Virus record (IMG/VR): IMGVR_UViG_3300020595_000010
Coordinates: 99,572 to 163,571 of that record
Direction: 5' to 3' (one strand)
DNA from: a virus
DNA: 64,000 bases
The notes under the pieces were generated by a model. It worked only from the letters and a program-made list of their open reading frames with translations. It was not told the origin of the DNA and searched no databases. Positions 45,801 to 53,778 of the stretch are shown here, one piece after another. Position 1 is the first letter of the stretch. Each line of letters starts with the position of its first letter. The position numbers and the translations under genes are program-made.

Positions 45801-47988
45801 AAATACTTATTTGCAAGTTGTAGAGTATGATAATGGTCCAATTCCATCAAATATTGAACCTATAATATCTCAATCAGCATTAAAAGCAAGAGTGCCAGAT
45901 AGTTTTTATACTCAAAAATCCTCAATCATACCAAGATATTTAGGAAGTAAATTACAAAGTGCAGATTATAATACTTATACTCCACCACTAACAAATATTA
46001 CTTACCTAAACGGTAATATAACAGGAAGTATGTTTTCAGGGTCTAATGAAACATTCACAATAGCTACTACTTGTTTTGTAGAAGGTACTAAAATATCTAC
46101 AACAAAAGATAGTATTAAAAATGTTGAAGATTTTAAACCTGGAGATTTTATATTAACATACAATCCTGATGATAATAAACAAGAAGAAGGTGTTGTAGGA
46201 AGTATTGATACAAAATTAGTTTCATCTTTAATAGAAATAACATTTGATAATGGTAATATTATTCAAACAACAGAAGAACATCCATTTTATGTTAAAGATA
46301 AAGGACTTGTAAATGCTTCTGAATTAAAACCTTTGGATATTTGTAAAACTATAAATGAAGATTTATCAACAATAACAACAGTAAACAAAATTAAAGGAGA
46401 TTATAAAGTATATAATATAATAGATGTAAATCCTAATAGTAATTACTATGCAAATGGTATATTAGTTCACAATAAAGGGATAATTATTACAACATATACT
46501 TCACCATCTTGGTTAGGAGATTCAAGCCCCCAACAGATGCCTTCTGAAGGAGTAGCATTTTCAACAATTTCAAAACATCCAATTTATTTTGCTCATTATA
46601 GATCTTCAAAAGAAACTTATGAGTTATGGGATTCTACAACATTTAATATAGATCAATTAATTGAATCACCTTTAGAGGATATTAGAGGTGAAAAAGCCCC
46701 AACAACCCCAGTAGTAGTTAGTATTGATGGGTCTGATGATCAAATAACAGAAGTAAGAAGTACATTTGAAGTAGATAGAAAATCTGATGTTAATTATAAT
46801 GTAGGAAAAGTAAAAGGACTATCAGGATCACTTTCAACTATTAATTATGGTTCATTAGCTGTTGGTGATAATACAATATATCAAGGTGCTTTAGAATATA
46901 ATGCTTTATTATCTAATGAACCCAACCAAACATCATATGCTAAATTTATGGCTTTTAACACCGGGAGTATTTTTGGAATGTATAAATCTACAGGCTCAGG
47001 TACATATGGAAAACCAACATCAAGTAATTTTATAGATTTAACCTTACAAAAAGCACCAGGAAGTGGTGGTTGGGGACTTTCACAAATGGCAGGTTATGAT
47101 TTTTTCTTATCAGCAAGTCAAGATTCAGATCCAACTTCTCCAAACTATCAAGGTGGATATTTAAGGCTACTTGGGGGAGGAGTAACAATTACAGCATCAG
47201 CTGAAGCAATTCCGGATGCAGCCTCAACATACCAATGGATCTCAGGTCCAGGATTAGGTGCTATTCACTCTGTAAATAAATGTTTACAAAAAGGACAATT
47301 TGCAACTAATATTAACATAATAACTCCAACTATCAATCAATTAGGATGGCCTATTGGTGCTAAACGAATAAAGCAAGACTCAATATTTTTTACATGGGAT
47401 GTAGGACAATCAGCAAATGCTACAAGTTCAATTGGCTCTTATGTTTCCCCCAACCCACTAACTAAAGGTTATTTTCCAGAAATAGCAAACTACCAAGACT
47501 ATTCTCTACCTTTTTTAATTGAAAAGGGAGATGAAATTAGAATTGCATATTCATCATCTGCTAATTCTCAAGGTAAAGCATTTATAAATGAACAAGATTT
47601 CACAGTAGTAGATGTTCCCCATTCACCTGATAATAACCATGGTTATGTTTGTCCTGGTTTTGCTGTTACCCAAACTATAAATTCAGCATCTATTTTCGAT
47701 AGAATTTATGTTTCTCCAAACCCAATGAATTTTGATATAGAAGATAATAAAATATTTAATTTTACTATAAGAAGAAGAGTTAATGCTTCTGATAGAGTTA
47801 TAATATTCCAATCTAACCCAACAGGATCAGAGGGTGCTAGAACATTTGGCCCATCAGGATATTTAATACCTGGGGATTTTACACCTATCCAAAAAAGAAA
47901 TGTTCAAACTTTAATAAATCAATTAAGAGCTAAAAATGCTTTTAGAGCAGATGAAGACAATGACACAAGAAGAGCTCCAACTGAATAA
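39820..47988 (+). CDS. Giant baseplate/tail protein (2,722 aa) with internal Hint domain
   Basis: The largest gene in the window. Around residues 630-660 it has IYKRLYHNMAYLTKKKGTI and GLRQLINIWGIPNTILRI, and around 1150-1210 ENYYPKLRNIANEYFKKY with LIKYFDNSLFKAIKSYVPAR, both characteristic of the large wedge/tail-I-like proteins of Bacteroidetes and marine T4-like phages. Between these lies a LamG-type lectin domain (about 725-860). The second half is Ser/Thr/Gly-rich beta structure. Residues 2085-2218 form a Hint domain (see separate entry), after which about 500 residues follow, ending in a basic/acidic tail. Probable wedge plus fibre protein. Confidence 0.8.
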   Translation: MEYKFDELKEMSKALGTDYKSNLERDAVVTPITNDRENNINISSSCIQIPASTVVSMGYDFAESEIIPSEDISGSFFQSGSIIEFYTYSTTKTLLSQDYNFTDYTIEENTAIADTSDATSYTNSQGVAVVNTGSASIPTNNITLQPTLDLYDRGFDNGELFAVYNFINYELASSTTQTFYISEISGDRTEIRIKSNAISAVDIKNGFASLKDKLNSTEYFDEFYLSFYQNNYVVAVNIALESTPEKALDPSILIKLYEPLPANYNVEQRLYVATKVGETVAYKVEFIQDFSNFIDNANYIKGPNVNIPLQDLVNNSTTLKSYEDLTKTESSSSLDSVLNYLNQTGVTITPNYSYNTFDEYINFSSAKQRINNFYEKVSQIQSYQSDIDTITTITGSNPNVIEISQSLSSLQTNITNLVSNFDGYESYLYYNSSSFAYPKTGSSYPYSLLPTGSTEVLTWMGSDVENSQYYGGYVLSASLYDEDNQNWLYYTIPTFITENSDNNEYVEFSNMVGQSFDEVWLYTKALSERYNTTNDPESGLPLDLAADAIKGLGFETFGNNYDNQDNFIGLTGEDNGIYVPPTGSELITDYVAVNNGKIINYWNLGYSWLNYVEQLIEPGFPYAIDKVSKEIYKRLYHNMAYLTKKKGTISGLRQLINIWGIPNTILRINEFGGKNKDNSDDYDLWYKRYSYAYTPVANQYMASSSVKVPWMPLQRNKIDSNEYIVPDGLAFRFKTTGHPSSSYGGKFYSQSLAVKKSNGTNDQQMDWGIGLFYEDQPSGSYSGSSFSDYYNYGKLRFYMSASQPDGGVQISDDIELPFFDGGWWSVLLQRDQHVSASTNDTPTTYTLFVANKQVDGWDGNSLGWSGSVSMSSANIAFNSGYGGGTYDSVEYDLPEAVHPTINESWNSFGVTEYDGVYVGGYVSGSDVMTEVLNEGAKIFSGSFQEFRYYSNNISKEVFNDFVMNPESVEGNNVTGSESSFDIINFRAPLGNELEYKFTASVSESFSTLISSSHPSITGSAPMVFTQSFINPSNSSLTSSYEFIGYEAASTYTYSKPNVETYFLDQPAIGIRNRISNKIQVDDGSDYGNVLSKYRSIDQDYLISKSYTEDITSLEVGFSPQDEVNDDIIATYGYGVISDVLADPRFAYEGKENYYPKLRNIANEYFKKYTEGDVWDYLRLIKYFDNSLFKAIKSYVPARTSVTTGVIVKQHMLERNRRVPITVNPNTIIAYTPETGSIVGGQSTATGMNSPISYRDLELTGSIKMVDIGGSTGGVLNPYNVEVTQSGFFSYFSSNTPGNLPDQYINLIPQGGSTATYGDIVLSRFGTSLKQGLRLKTPIKTRFLFNQTNTVGELGFDEGFEFAVSSSIRGIIGTDIITSSSLSPIGATIASSSYYEMLPGEDITFWFKGMDVSDPNNPIPASVTMENFLWSMYSVNQPNANDFQGAVLPFSSSIWNSFTTQSYIIENKTISGSVYELHKSQDEFYNGEFSGSEITVTTQSLLVNPFSEPNTINTTYNLIVTASFGAYQNSSWNTTDPFQNTFPSGTFDLQSTSSFYDPTKEGLGLESVYNLWAEWEIDNSFSTKTGSIFYYQDPTQPEDWWIVGLILPSQMDIPAGSISNKFGSYLGWSSQNLSNGEVVARKNSNGSVIEVPQESNINPINQVPPEYSGIPAIEGGENTPNQWGPYIKFPTTSGSMNQFYAIGLNVDYGITDPQYNNMKYEEIFSNMLGNNDSVLKYYSTTGIINTGDPDAPTITTTSATYGITKYWFKDPWNNGGRPIRLNQPTSFGPSPDMFTETVRGIEVYLSPERIQRTKFADNQKDGTLNNYGIGSASLALIGSTWTGSWYDGSGWFPEQLTFNNETQDPDTGVINNNLSTFANEPSFELNLPNYIGTPAPIDSYGKAGNVFIQSLNDLEGISFLQDSTSPGWTVFNYNPQNSRYLSGSVNGSFPLIQYNPSGPQDSEYVNFNPQLPSNNLEFENSSYYPLINNATESVKNTYLQVVEYDNGPIPSNIEPIISQSALKARVPDSFYTQKSSIIPRYLGSKLQSADYNTYTPPLTNITYLNGNITGSMFSGSNETFTIATTCFVEGTKISTTKDSIKNVEDFKPGDFILTYNPDDNKQEEGVVGSIDTKLVSSLIEITFDNGNIIQTTEEHPFYVKDKGLVNASELKPLDICKTINEDLSTITTVNKIKGDYKVYNIIDVNPNSNYYANGILVHNKGIIITTYTSPSWLGDSSPQQMPSEGVAFSTISKHPIYFAHYRSSKETYELWDSTTFNIDQLIESPLEDIRGEKAPTTPVVVSIDGSDDQITEVRSTFEVDRKSDVNYNVGKVKGLSGSLSTINYGSLAVGDNTIYQGALEYNALLSNEPNQTSYAKFMAFNTGSIFGMYKSTGSGTYGKPTSSNFIDLTLQKAPGSGGWGLSQMAGYDFFLSASQDSDPTSPNYQGGYLRLLGGGVTITASAEAIPDAASTYQWISGPGLGAIHSVNKCLQKGQFATNINIITPTINQLGWPIGAKRIKQDSIFFTWDVGQSANATSSIGSYVSPNPLTKGYFPEIANYQDYSLPFLIEKGDEIRIAYSSSANSQGKAFINEQDFTVVDVPHSPDNNHGYVCPGFAVTQTINSASIFDRIYVSPNPMNFDIEDNKIFNFTIRRRVNASDRVIIFQSNPTGSEGARTFGPSGYLIPGDFTPIQKRNVQTLINQLRAKNAFRADEDNDTRRAPTE
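46072..46473 (+). other. Hint / bacterial intein-like (BIL) domain inside the giant tail protein
   Basis: Residues 2085-2218. Block A is CFVEGTKISTTKDS starting at Cys2085, block B TTEEHPFYV has T2151 and H2154, and the domain ends ANGILVHN with His2217-Asn2218. The next residue is Lys2219, not Cys/Ser/Thr, so standard protein splicing should fail. This pattern defines type A BIL domains, which can cleave at either end or splice atypically. No endonuclease is inserted; the size is about 134 residues. Confidence 0.82.
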
Positions 47989-48018
47989 TATAACTTGGAG
48001 TAAAAACAAAAAAAACGT

Positions 48019-48028
48019 ATATTTATAA
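48019..48028 (+). promoter_or_regulatory. Late-type promoter box
   Basis: Perfect ATATTTATAA, 17 bases before ATG 48046. Confidence 0.7.
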
Positions 48029-48045
48029 TTAAAATAACATAGCAA

Positions 48046-48720
48046 ATGGGATATTTAAACAATCAGGTAGTAACAGTAGATGCTATCTTAACAACAAAAG
48101 GAAGAGAACTTTTAGCAAGAGGTGATGGTTCTTTTAACATAAGGTCTTTCGCATTATCAGATGATGAAATAGATTATACATTGTATAATCCAACAAACCC
48201 TTCAGGTTCTGCTTATTATGGTGAAGCTATTCAAAATATGCCATTATTAGAAGCATTTCCAGATGAAACTCAAATGATGAAGTATAAGTTAGTAACTTTA
48301 CCAAGAGACACAGCAACAATGCCAGTAGTTTCAGCTGGTGGCTTCTCAGCAGTAAAATTAAAACAAACATTATCTACTACTATTACACCACAAACTGCAA
48401 ACTATTTAGGCAATAATGCAGTAAATGAAGCATCTGGGTATATGTTTACAGTTAGTGATGTAAGACAATTTTCAGTAGTTCAAGGGGATGGTATTACATC
48501 TAAATCTGCAAATAGTTTAAATGAGAATTCAATGATTACAAATGGTACTAATGTATCTAGAACCGTAATAGGAATGTCTTGTACTTTAACAGCAACAGGT
48601 ATTGCTACTTTATTTGGTCAAGGAGGTAATTCAACTAGTACTTTATTTAGCACTTTAACTATTATAGGAATGGATTCAGGAGCAAGAGTTCAAATTCCAA
48701 TCCAAATCACTAGAACATAA
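48046..48720 (+). CDS. Tail structural protein (LTTKGRELLARGDG family)
   Basis: A 224-residue protein with VDAILTTKGRELLARGDGSF, then ALSDDEIDYTLYNP, an N-terminal pattern I recall from structural proteins of Bacteroidetes and marine T4-like phages. The rest is Thr/Ser/Asn-rich. Two LNE-like triplets (SLNENS) appear but in a beta region. Probable tail-associated protein. Confidence 0.65.
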   Translation: MGYLNNQVVTVDAILTTKGRELLARGDGSFNIRSFALSDDEIDYTLYNPTNPSGSAYYGEAIQNMPLLEAFPDETQMMKYKLVTLPRDTATMPVVSAGGFSAVKLKQTLSTTITPQTANYLGNNAVNEASGYMFTVSDVRQFSVVQGDGITSKSANSLNENSMITNGTNVSRTVIGMSCTLTATGIATLFGQGGNSTSTLFSTLTIIGMDSGARVQIPIQITRT

Positions 48721-48732
48721 AAATAAAAAAAT

Positions 48733-49803
48733 ATGGCAGTTCAAATAACAAATGATAATCAAATAACAGCGTTCTACCCAATAGAACCTCAGGATATGAT
48801 TATTAGTACTGAAAATGTAACCAGTACAGTATGGGAAAATAATCAACCTACACTAACAACGATGTTTACATCATCAGTACAAGCAGCAAGTGCCACGGGG
48901 CAATTCTATTATAGTATTTATGGCTCTGAAGAAGCTACAGGTTCTGTACAATTTGCAATAGCTTATTGTGATGCTGATGGTAGCGGTAGTTTATTATACA
49001 ACCCTAATGTTAATGGTTTATCACCAACAAGAACAAATTATGGACAATATAGAAATTTAATTCTAGGAGATGAAGAATCTTCATTTGTATTTGGAAATCA
49101 ATCATCATCATATTTTTATGCTTTACCTATTGAAAGAGCAGGATATAAAGAAGAAATCCTACCAGGAGTATGGACTTTAGCACTTTCTGATGGTACTGGG
49201 AATAATATATATCTTACAGATGATAGTAAATTAGGAGGAGCAGCAGTATTTTCAGAAGCTGGTAGAGTTTATAACATAGTAACAGGATCAGCAGGTAATG
49301 TTTATACTTCTGTTACTCAACCACAAGGATGGACACTAAACTCAGGATCTTATGGGTTTTTACTACCAGATATTGGAGTAATATTATTAAGTGGTGAAGC
49401 ATTAGATGGTACAGTAGCAGATTCAGGTATTAATTTACAAACAGACAGAACATCAAATAGCCAAGAAAATAATCCTAAATTAATGTTTGAAGCTATGGAT
49501 GATGCCTCAGCTATATCACCATCACCAGGGTTTACTTTAAACTCACAAGAAAATCTTTCATCAGATTTTATATTTTGTAGAGCTAGAAGTCAAAATTCAA
49601 ATTATTCAACAAACCCATCATTTATCTCAGGTTCAGATGGAGCTGTATTATATAATTCTTTTATTAATGACCCCCAAGTATATATTACTACAGTAGGTTT
49701 ATATAACAATGATCAGGAATTAGTAGCAGTTGCTAAACTTTCAAGACCTTTGTTAAAAGATTTTACTAAGGAATTACTTGTAAGGATCAAGTTAGACTTC
49801 TAA
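48733..49803 (+). CDS. Virion protein with VGLYNxxxxLVAVxKLS C-terminal domain (356 aa)
   Basis: A 356-residue beta-rich protein. The C-terminus, VYITTVGLYNNDQELVAVAKLSRP, is shared with the next gene, so the two are paralogues at their ends. Similar C-termini occur in tail proteins of T4-like cyanophages. Hydroxyl-rich body and absence of enzymatic motifs fit a tail or fibre component. Confidence 0.62.
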   Translation: MAVQITNDNQITAFYPIEPQDMIISTENVTSTVWENNQPTLTTMFTSSVQAASATGQFYYSIYGSEEATGSVQFAIAYCDADGSGSLLYNPNVNGLSPTRTNYGQYRNLILGDEESSFVFGNQSSSYFYALPIERAGYKEEILPGVWTLALSDGTGNNIYLTDDSKLGGAAVFSEAGRVYNIVTGSAGNVYTSVTQPQGWTLNSGSYGFLLPDIGVILLSGEALDGTVADSGINLQTDRTSNSQENNPKLMFEAMDDASAISPSPGFTLNSQENLSSDFIFCRARSQNSNYSTNPSFISGSDGAVLYNSFINDPQVYITTVGLYNNDQELVAVAKLSRPLLKDFTKELLVRIKLDF

Positions 49804-49806
49804 TGA

Positions 49807-50772
49807 ATGAGCGCTTGGAAACAATTCACAACAAAGGATGTTACAATAACTCCATTTACAGCAGATAAAGGATTTACTTTTACAGGTAATGAAATTACAG
49901 GGTCTGAAAATGGTATTAATATTTACTCTGGTAACAATGTAAATTATACATCATCACTTAATATTCAAACTGGATTTGAATATTCTTCCTCAGTAAATTC
50001 TATATGGAATAGTGCAAAACAATTATATTACACAAATTACATATCTTCAAGTAAAGGAGATTTTGTAAACACAGGTAGTATACTTCCGGGAGTTACAAGA
50101 GAAGATGACAGATCTATTGGTAATATAGAATCACCTTTATATGATAATTACCTTCAATCTTCTTTACTTCAAGAAAGATACTGGAATACTGGAAGTGAAC
50201 AAAATACTCCCATATCACAAATAACTTCAATATCTATACCAACTAAACTTTATGGGGAAAAAGTAATACCTGGAACTTTTCTATTTACAACATCAACACC
50301 TGATTATCCTACCGGAATAACTTTAAAGGATGATGGTGAGGGAAATATTATATCTGGATCACAAGATGTAGTAATTGGTCAAATATTTTACTCTCATGGT
50401 ATGGTTATACTTACTAGAGATGCCCGTTCTACTAATATAGGCAATTCAATTAATAGTAATCCTGCATTATTAGGTAATACAACTATAGCATTTTCTTCAT
50501 CACTAACTATTTATGAACAACAATATAAATGTGTTATATTAGAAAACGAATTAGGATACTCACTAAATCCATCCCTATTAACTCAATCTATTCCGGGTGA
50601 TAGTAGTGAACAATATTATCCTTTTGTAACAGGTTCATTTTTTGAACCATACATTACTTGTGTAGGATTGTATAATGAATCACAACAATTAGTAGCTGTA
50701 GGAAAATTATCTTTCCCATTACCAGTATCTCAGTTTACAGATACAACAGTTATTGTAAATTTCGACGTATGA
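49807..50772 (+). CDS. Virion protein, paralogue at C-terminus (321 aa)
   Basis: A 321-residue protein with the same C-terminal pattern as its neighbour: YITCVGLYNESQQLVAVGKL. Beginning MSAWKQFTTKDVTITPFTA is a start seen in related phage tail proteins. Overlaps the next gene by ATGA. Likely tail or baseplate periphery. Confidence 0.6.
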   Translation: MSAWKQFTTKDVTITPFTADKGFTFTGNEITGSENGINIYSGNNVNYTSSLNIQTGFEYSSSVNSIWNSAKQLYYTNYISSSKGDFVNTGSILPGVTREDDRSIGNIESPLYDNYLQSSLLQERYWNTGSEQNTPISQITSISIPTKLYGEKVIPGTFLFTTSTPDYPTGITLKDDGEGNIISGSQDVVIGQIFYSHGMVILTRDARSTNIGNSINSNPALLGNTTIAFSSSLTIYEQQYKCVILENELGYSLNPSLLTQSIPGDSSEQYYPFVTGSFFEPYITCVGLYNESQQLVAVGKLSFPLPVSQFTDTTVIVNFDV

Positions 50773-51218
50773 TAAATTGGAAATACCAACAAAAAGAAAT
50801 ATTAGAATTCTCTGACTTCCCAGAGTTAACCCATGGTTTTGTATATAGGATAATCCATACACCTACTAAAAAATCTTATATAGGTAGGAAAATATTACAA
50901 AATACTTCTAAAGTAAAATTAGGTAAAAAAGAAATAGCAGAATATGCTGGAGTAGTAGGCCGTAGACCATCTTATAAACTAGTTGTAAAGGAATCAAATT
51001 GGAAAAATTATTGGGGTTCAAATAAATATTTGAATGAGTTATATAAAACAGAACCTAAAGAAAATTTTGAACGACAAATTTTAACATTTGCCCCCTCCAA
51101 AAAATTACTTACTTATTATGAAGTAAAGTATCAAATGATTTATCAAGTTTTAGAAACACCCGATGAATTTTTTAATGATAATATTTTAGGAAAGTTTTAT
51201 ACAAAAGATTTTAACTAA
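50769..51218 (+). CDS. GIY-YIG nuclease-like protein
   Basis: A 149-residue protein. GFVYRIIHTPTKKSYIGRK is a GIY-YIG-type motif (VYRI...YIG), with Arg in the expected following helix and a downstream NYWGSNKYL as in phage members of the family. The usual catalytic Glu may be in YEVKYQM. Such proteins are homing endonucleases or repair-type nucleases. Starting ATG overlaps the structural gene stop. Confidence 0.7.
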   Translation: MINWKYQQKEILEFSDFPELTHGFVYRIIHTPTKKSYIGRKILQNTSKVKLGKKEIAEYAGVVGRRPSYKLVVKESNWKNYWGSNKYLNELYKTEPKENFERQILTFAPSKKLLTYYEVKYQMIYQVLETPDEFFNDNILGKFYTKDFN

Positions 51219-51220
51219 CC

Positions 51221-51252
51221 GTTGATATCTAAATTTAGTTTCGTATATTATA
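51221..51252 (+). promoter_or_regulatory. Bacteroidetes-type promoter (variant)
   Basis: GTTG 51221-51224, 19 bases ending in TTTCG, TATATTATA 51244-51252, four bases before the primase ATG. It restarts transcription of replication genes inside the late region. Confidence 0.65.
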
Positions 51253-51256
51253 CTCC

Positions 51257-52189
51257 ATGATTAATGAACTATTAGTAAGTTTAGTAAATTCCGTTATAGG
51301 TGCGGGTAAACGAACAGCTAGAGGCAACCAAGCCCATAACTGTCCGTATTGCAACCACCATAAACCAAAATTAGAGATTAATTTTTCTGAAAATAAAAAA
51401 GGATATAATCCTTGGCATTGTTGGGTTTGTAATAAAAAAGGAACTAAAATCACGTCTTTATTCAAACAAGTTAAAGCATCCCCTGAAAAATTTACAGAAT
51501 TATATAAGTTAATAGGAAATGAAAAGGAACGTAAAACTGTAATAAATACAACCTTACTAAAACTTCCTGAAGAATATAAATCATTTAAAGATATAACATC
51601 ATCAGACATTGAGGGTAGACAAGCTGCTTACTATTTAAAAAGCAGAGGTATTACTAAAGATGATATTGAAAAATATAACATAGGATATTGCACATCAGGA
51701 AGATACTCAAAAATGGTTATAATACCTTCTTATGATGAATCTGGAAATTTAAATTATTTTACAGGTAGATCTTTTGAAAAAGAACCATATATTAAATATC
51801 GTAATCCTGAAACCTCACGTGATGTCATCCCATTTGAATTGTTTATAAATTGGAAATTACCGTTAATATTGTGCGAAGGACCATTTGACGCCATAGCCAT
51901 TAAAAGAAATGCAATACCGTTATTAGGCAACAATATACAACAAAACCTAATGAAACGGATTGTAACATCAACAGTTGAAAAAATATACATAGCATTAGAT
52001 AATGACGCATTAAAAAAATCTTTAAAATTTGCAGAAAAATTTATTAATGAAGGCAAGGAAGTTCATCTAGTTGAACTTGAAGGGAAAGACCCTAGCGAAA
52101 TGGGATTTACCCATTTTACTAACCTAATACAAAAATCCATTCCTCTAACACAATACGCCTTAATGGAAAAAAAATTATCTCTAGTATGA
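51257..52189 (+). CDS. DNA primase (zinc finger + toprim, gp61/DnaG-like)
   Basis: A 310-residue primase. The N-terminal zinc ribbon has Cys29/Cys32 (NCPYCNHHK) and Cys55/Cys58 (WHCWVCNKK). The toprim region includes LILCEGPFDAIAI, with the catalytic Glu, and IYIALDNDA, with the paired acidic residues, near residues 205-250. Length is close to T4 gp61. It would make RNA primers for Okazaki fragments. Very short leader behind its own promoter. Confidence 0.87.
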   Translation: MINELLVSLVNSVIGAGKRTARGNQAHNCPYCNHHKPKLEINFSENKKGYNPWHCWVCNKKGTKITSLFKQVKASPEKFTELYKLIGNEKERKTVINTTLLKLPEEYKSFKDITSSDIEGRQAAYYLKSRGITKDDIEKYNIGYCTSGRYSKMVIIPSYDESGNLNYFTGRSFEKEPYIKYRNPETSRDVIPFELFINWKLPLILCEGPFDAIAIKRNAIPLLGNNIQQNLMKRIVTSTVEKIYIALDNDALKKSLKFAEKFINEGKEVHLVELEGKDPSEMGFTHFTNLIQKSIPLTQYALMEKKLSLV

Positions 52190-52956
52190 GTAAAAAAACA
52201 ATTAAAAAGTCCTATAATAGGATTTTAGAAATTTCGGAAGATGCTAAACAAATTACACTCCCAGATTCAAGGTATTATCAAAGAAATGGTGATTATTACC
52301 CATCAATTACTTATGTTTTAAGTTGTTATCCAAAAGGTAAACATTTTCAAGATTGGTTAAAAAAAGTAGGATACAGTGCTGATTGGATTGTAAGAAAAGC
52401 AGGTGAAGAAGGTACTCAAGTACATGAAATGTGTGAGGATTATCTTAATGGTAAAGAGTTAAACTTTTTACAAAACGGAATCCCAATGTATGACACCTTA
52501 GTATGGCAAATGTTTTTAAGATTTGTAGATTGGTGGGAAACATACAACCCAACACTAATTGAAACTGAAGTTCATTTATTTTCAGATGAAATCAAAGTAG
52601 CAGGTACTTGTGATATGGTTTGTGAAATTGATGGTGAGTTATGGATTATTGATTTTAAAACTTCTAACCACTTACAAACTACATATGATCTTCAAACCGC
52701 AATTTATGGTAAATGTTATGAAGAATGTTTTGGTAAAAAAGCAGATAGATATGGGGTTTTATGGTTAAAATCCTCTAAAAGAGGTCCTAAAGAAGGATCA
52801 ATGCAGGGTAAAGGATGGGAAATGTATGAATCAAAACGTTCACAAGATGAAAATATTAATATATTTAATACTGTAAAACAATTATTTGATTTAGAAAATC
52901 CTAAACATAAGCCAATATTCACCGAATTTAGAACGCAAGCTAAAAGAAAATTGTGA
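52186..52956 (+). CDS. PD-(D/E)XK nuclease (RecB-like)
   Basis: A 256-residue nuclease of the Cas4/RecB type. The catalytic core is VAGTCDMVCEIDGELWIIDFKTSN, giving D...(D/E)xK as GTCDMV and IDFKT; the following YDLQTAIYGKCYEE helix holds the usual QxxxY motif (QTAIY). The N-terminal part (SITYVLSCYPKG) also matches RecB-like phage exonucleases. Overlaps the primase by ATGA. Likely recombination or host DNA breakdown. Confidence 0.85.
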   Translation: MSKKTIKKSYNRILEISEDAKQITLPDSRYYQRNGDYYPSITYVLSCYPKGKHFQDWLKKVGYSADWIVRKAGEEGTQVHEMCEDYLNGKELNFLQNGIPMYDTLVWQMFLRFVDWWETYNPTLIETEVHLFSDEIKVAGTCDMVCEIDGELWIIDFKTSNHLQTTYDLQTAIYGKCYEECFGKKADRYGVLWLKSSKRGPKEGSMQGKGWEMYESKRSQDENINIFNTVKQLFDLENPKHKPIFTEFRTQAKRKL

Positions 52957-52965
52957 TATTTATAA
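52956..52965 (+). promoter_or_regulatory. Late-type promoter box
   Basis: Perfect ATATTTATAA starting at the last base of the nuclease gene, 15 bases before ATG 52981. It opens the internal-protein cluster. Confidence 0.75.
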
Positions 52966-52980
52966 TAAAATATTCAATTT

Positions 52981-53778
52981 ATGATTTCACTAATTAAATT
53001 ATTAAAAGAAGCTATAGCAGAGCCAAAGGCCATTATATTAGCAGGAGCACCAGGAGCTGGTAAAGGATACATTTTAAGAGGTTTAGATTTAGGTGGTATA
53101 AAAATACTAAATGTAGATGATATTTATGTCCCCCTATTACAAAAAGCTAATGTAACATTAGATTTAAAAAATGCTACTCCTGAAGAAAGAAGTGAGCAAG
53201 CTAAACAAATGGCTGCTGCAAATAAACAATTTAAAGGAGATGTAGAAGCTACTATAGAAGGCAAAGAATCTTTTATTTTAGATGGAACAGGAGCTTCATA
53301 TAATCAAACTGCTAAATTAAAAAATGAATTAGAAGAAGCAGGATACAAAGTATTTATGCTTTATGTTTATACTGATTTAGAACGCTCACTATCTCAAAAC
53401 CAAGACAGATATGAAAAATCAGAAGGTAAAGATAGAAGTTTAGCACCTGCTATTGTAATGCGTACATGGAAAAGTGTAACAGATAATTTACCTAAATATG
53501 CTGAATTATTTGGTAATAATTTTGTAGCTGTAGCCAATACATTAGATAATAGAATGCAAAATATAGATAAAATAATAAAAAAATATCTTACTCCATTTAA
53601 ACCTGAAGGAACAAAACCAAAAACACCAAAAGAACAAGCTAAATCAGACGCTAGAAAGGCTAAAGATAAAGAAGAGATTCAAATTATGCTAGATGATGAT
53701 TTTGTATATGATGTAATTGAATATACAATGTCTAAAGAAGAAGCACAGATGCGAATAGGTAAATTCTTAAATTCATGA
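52981..53778 (+). CDS. Zeta-toxin-like P-loop kinase with capsid-type leader
   Basis: A 265-residue protein. The leader MISLIKLLKEAIAEPKA resembles a capsid-targeting sequence ending in IAE (12-14). The kinase core follows: IILAGAPGAGKGYILRG (Walker A, about 18-31), KILNVDDIYV, then ESFILDGTGAS and LYVYTDLERSLSQNQDRYE, the layout of zeta toxin and related kinases. C-terminal 60 residues are Lys/Glu-rich. If packaged, it could be an ejected enzyme. Overlaps the polyprotein gene by 4 bases. Confidence 0.72.
   Translation: MISLIKLLKEAIAEPKAIILAGAPGAGKGYILRGLDLGGIKILNVDDIYVPLLQKANVTLDLKNATPEERSEQAKQMAAANKQFKGDVEATIEGKESFILDGTGASYNQTAKLKNELEEAGYKVFMLYVYTDLERSLSQNQDRYEKSEGKDRSLAPAIVMRTWKSVTDNLPKYAELFGNNFVAVANTLDNRMQNIDKIIKKYLTPFKPEGTKPKTPKEQAKSDARKAKDKEEIQIMLDDDFVYDVIEYTMSKEEAQMRIGKFLNS

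Noticed and set aside
46072-46473. True self-splicing intein in the giant tail protein
   Set aside because: The C-terminal Asn is followed by Lys, not Cys/Ser/Thr, and there is no homing endonuclease domain. A BIL-type Hint domain fits better.
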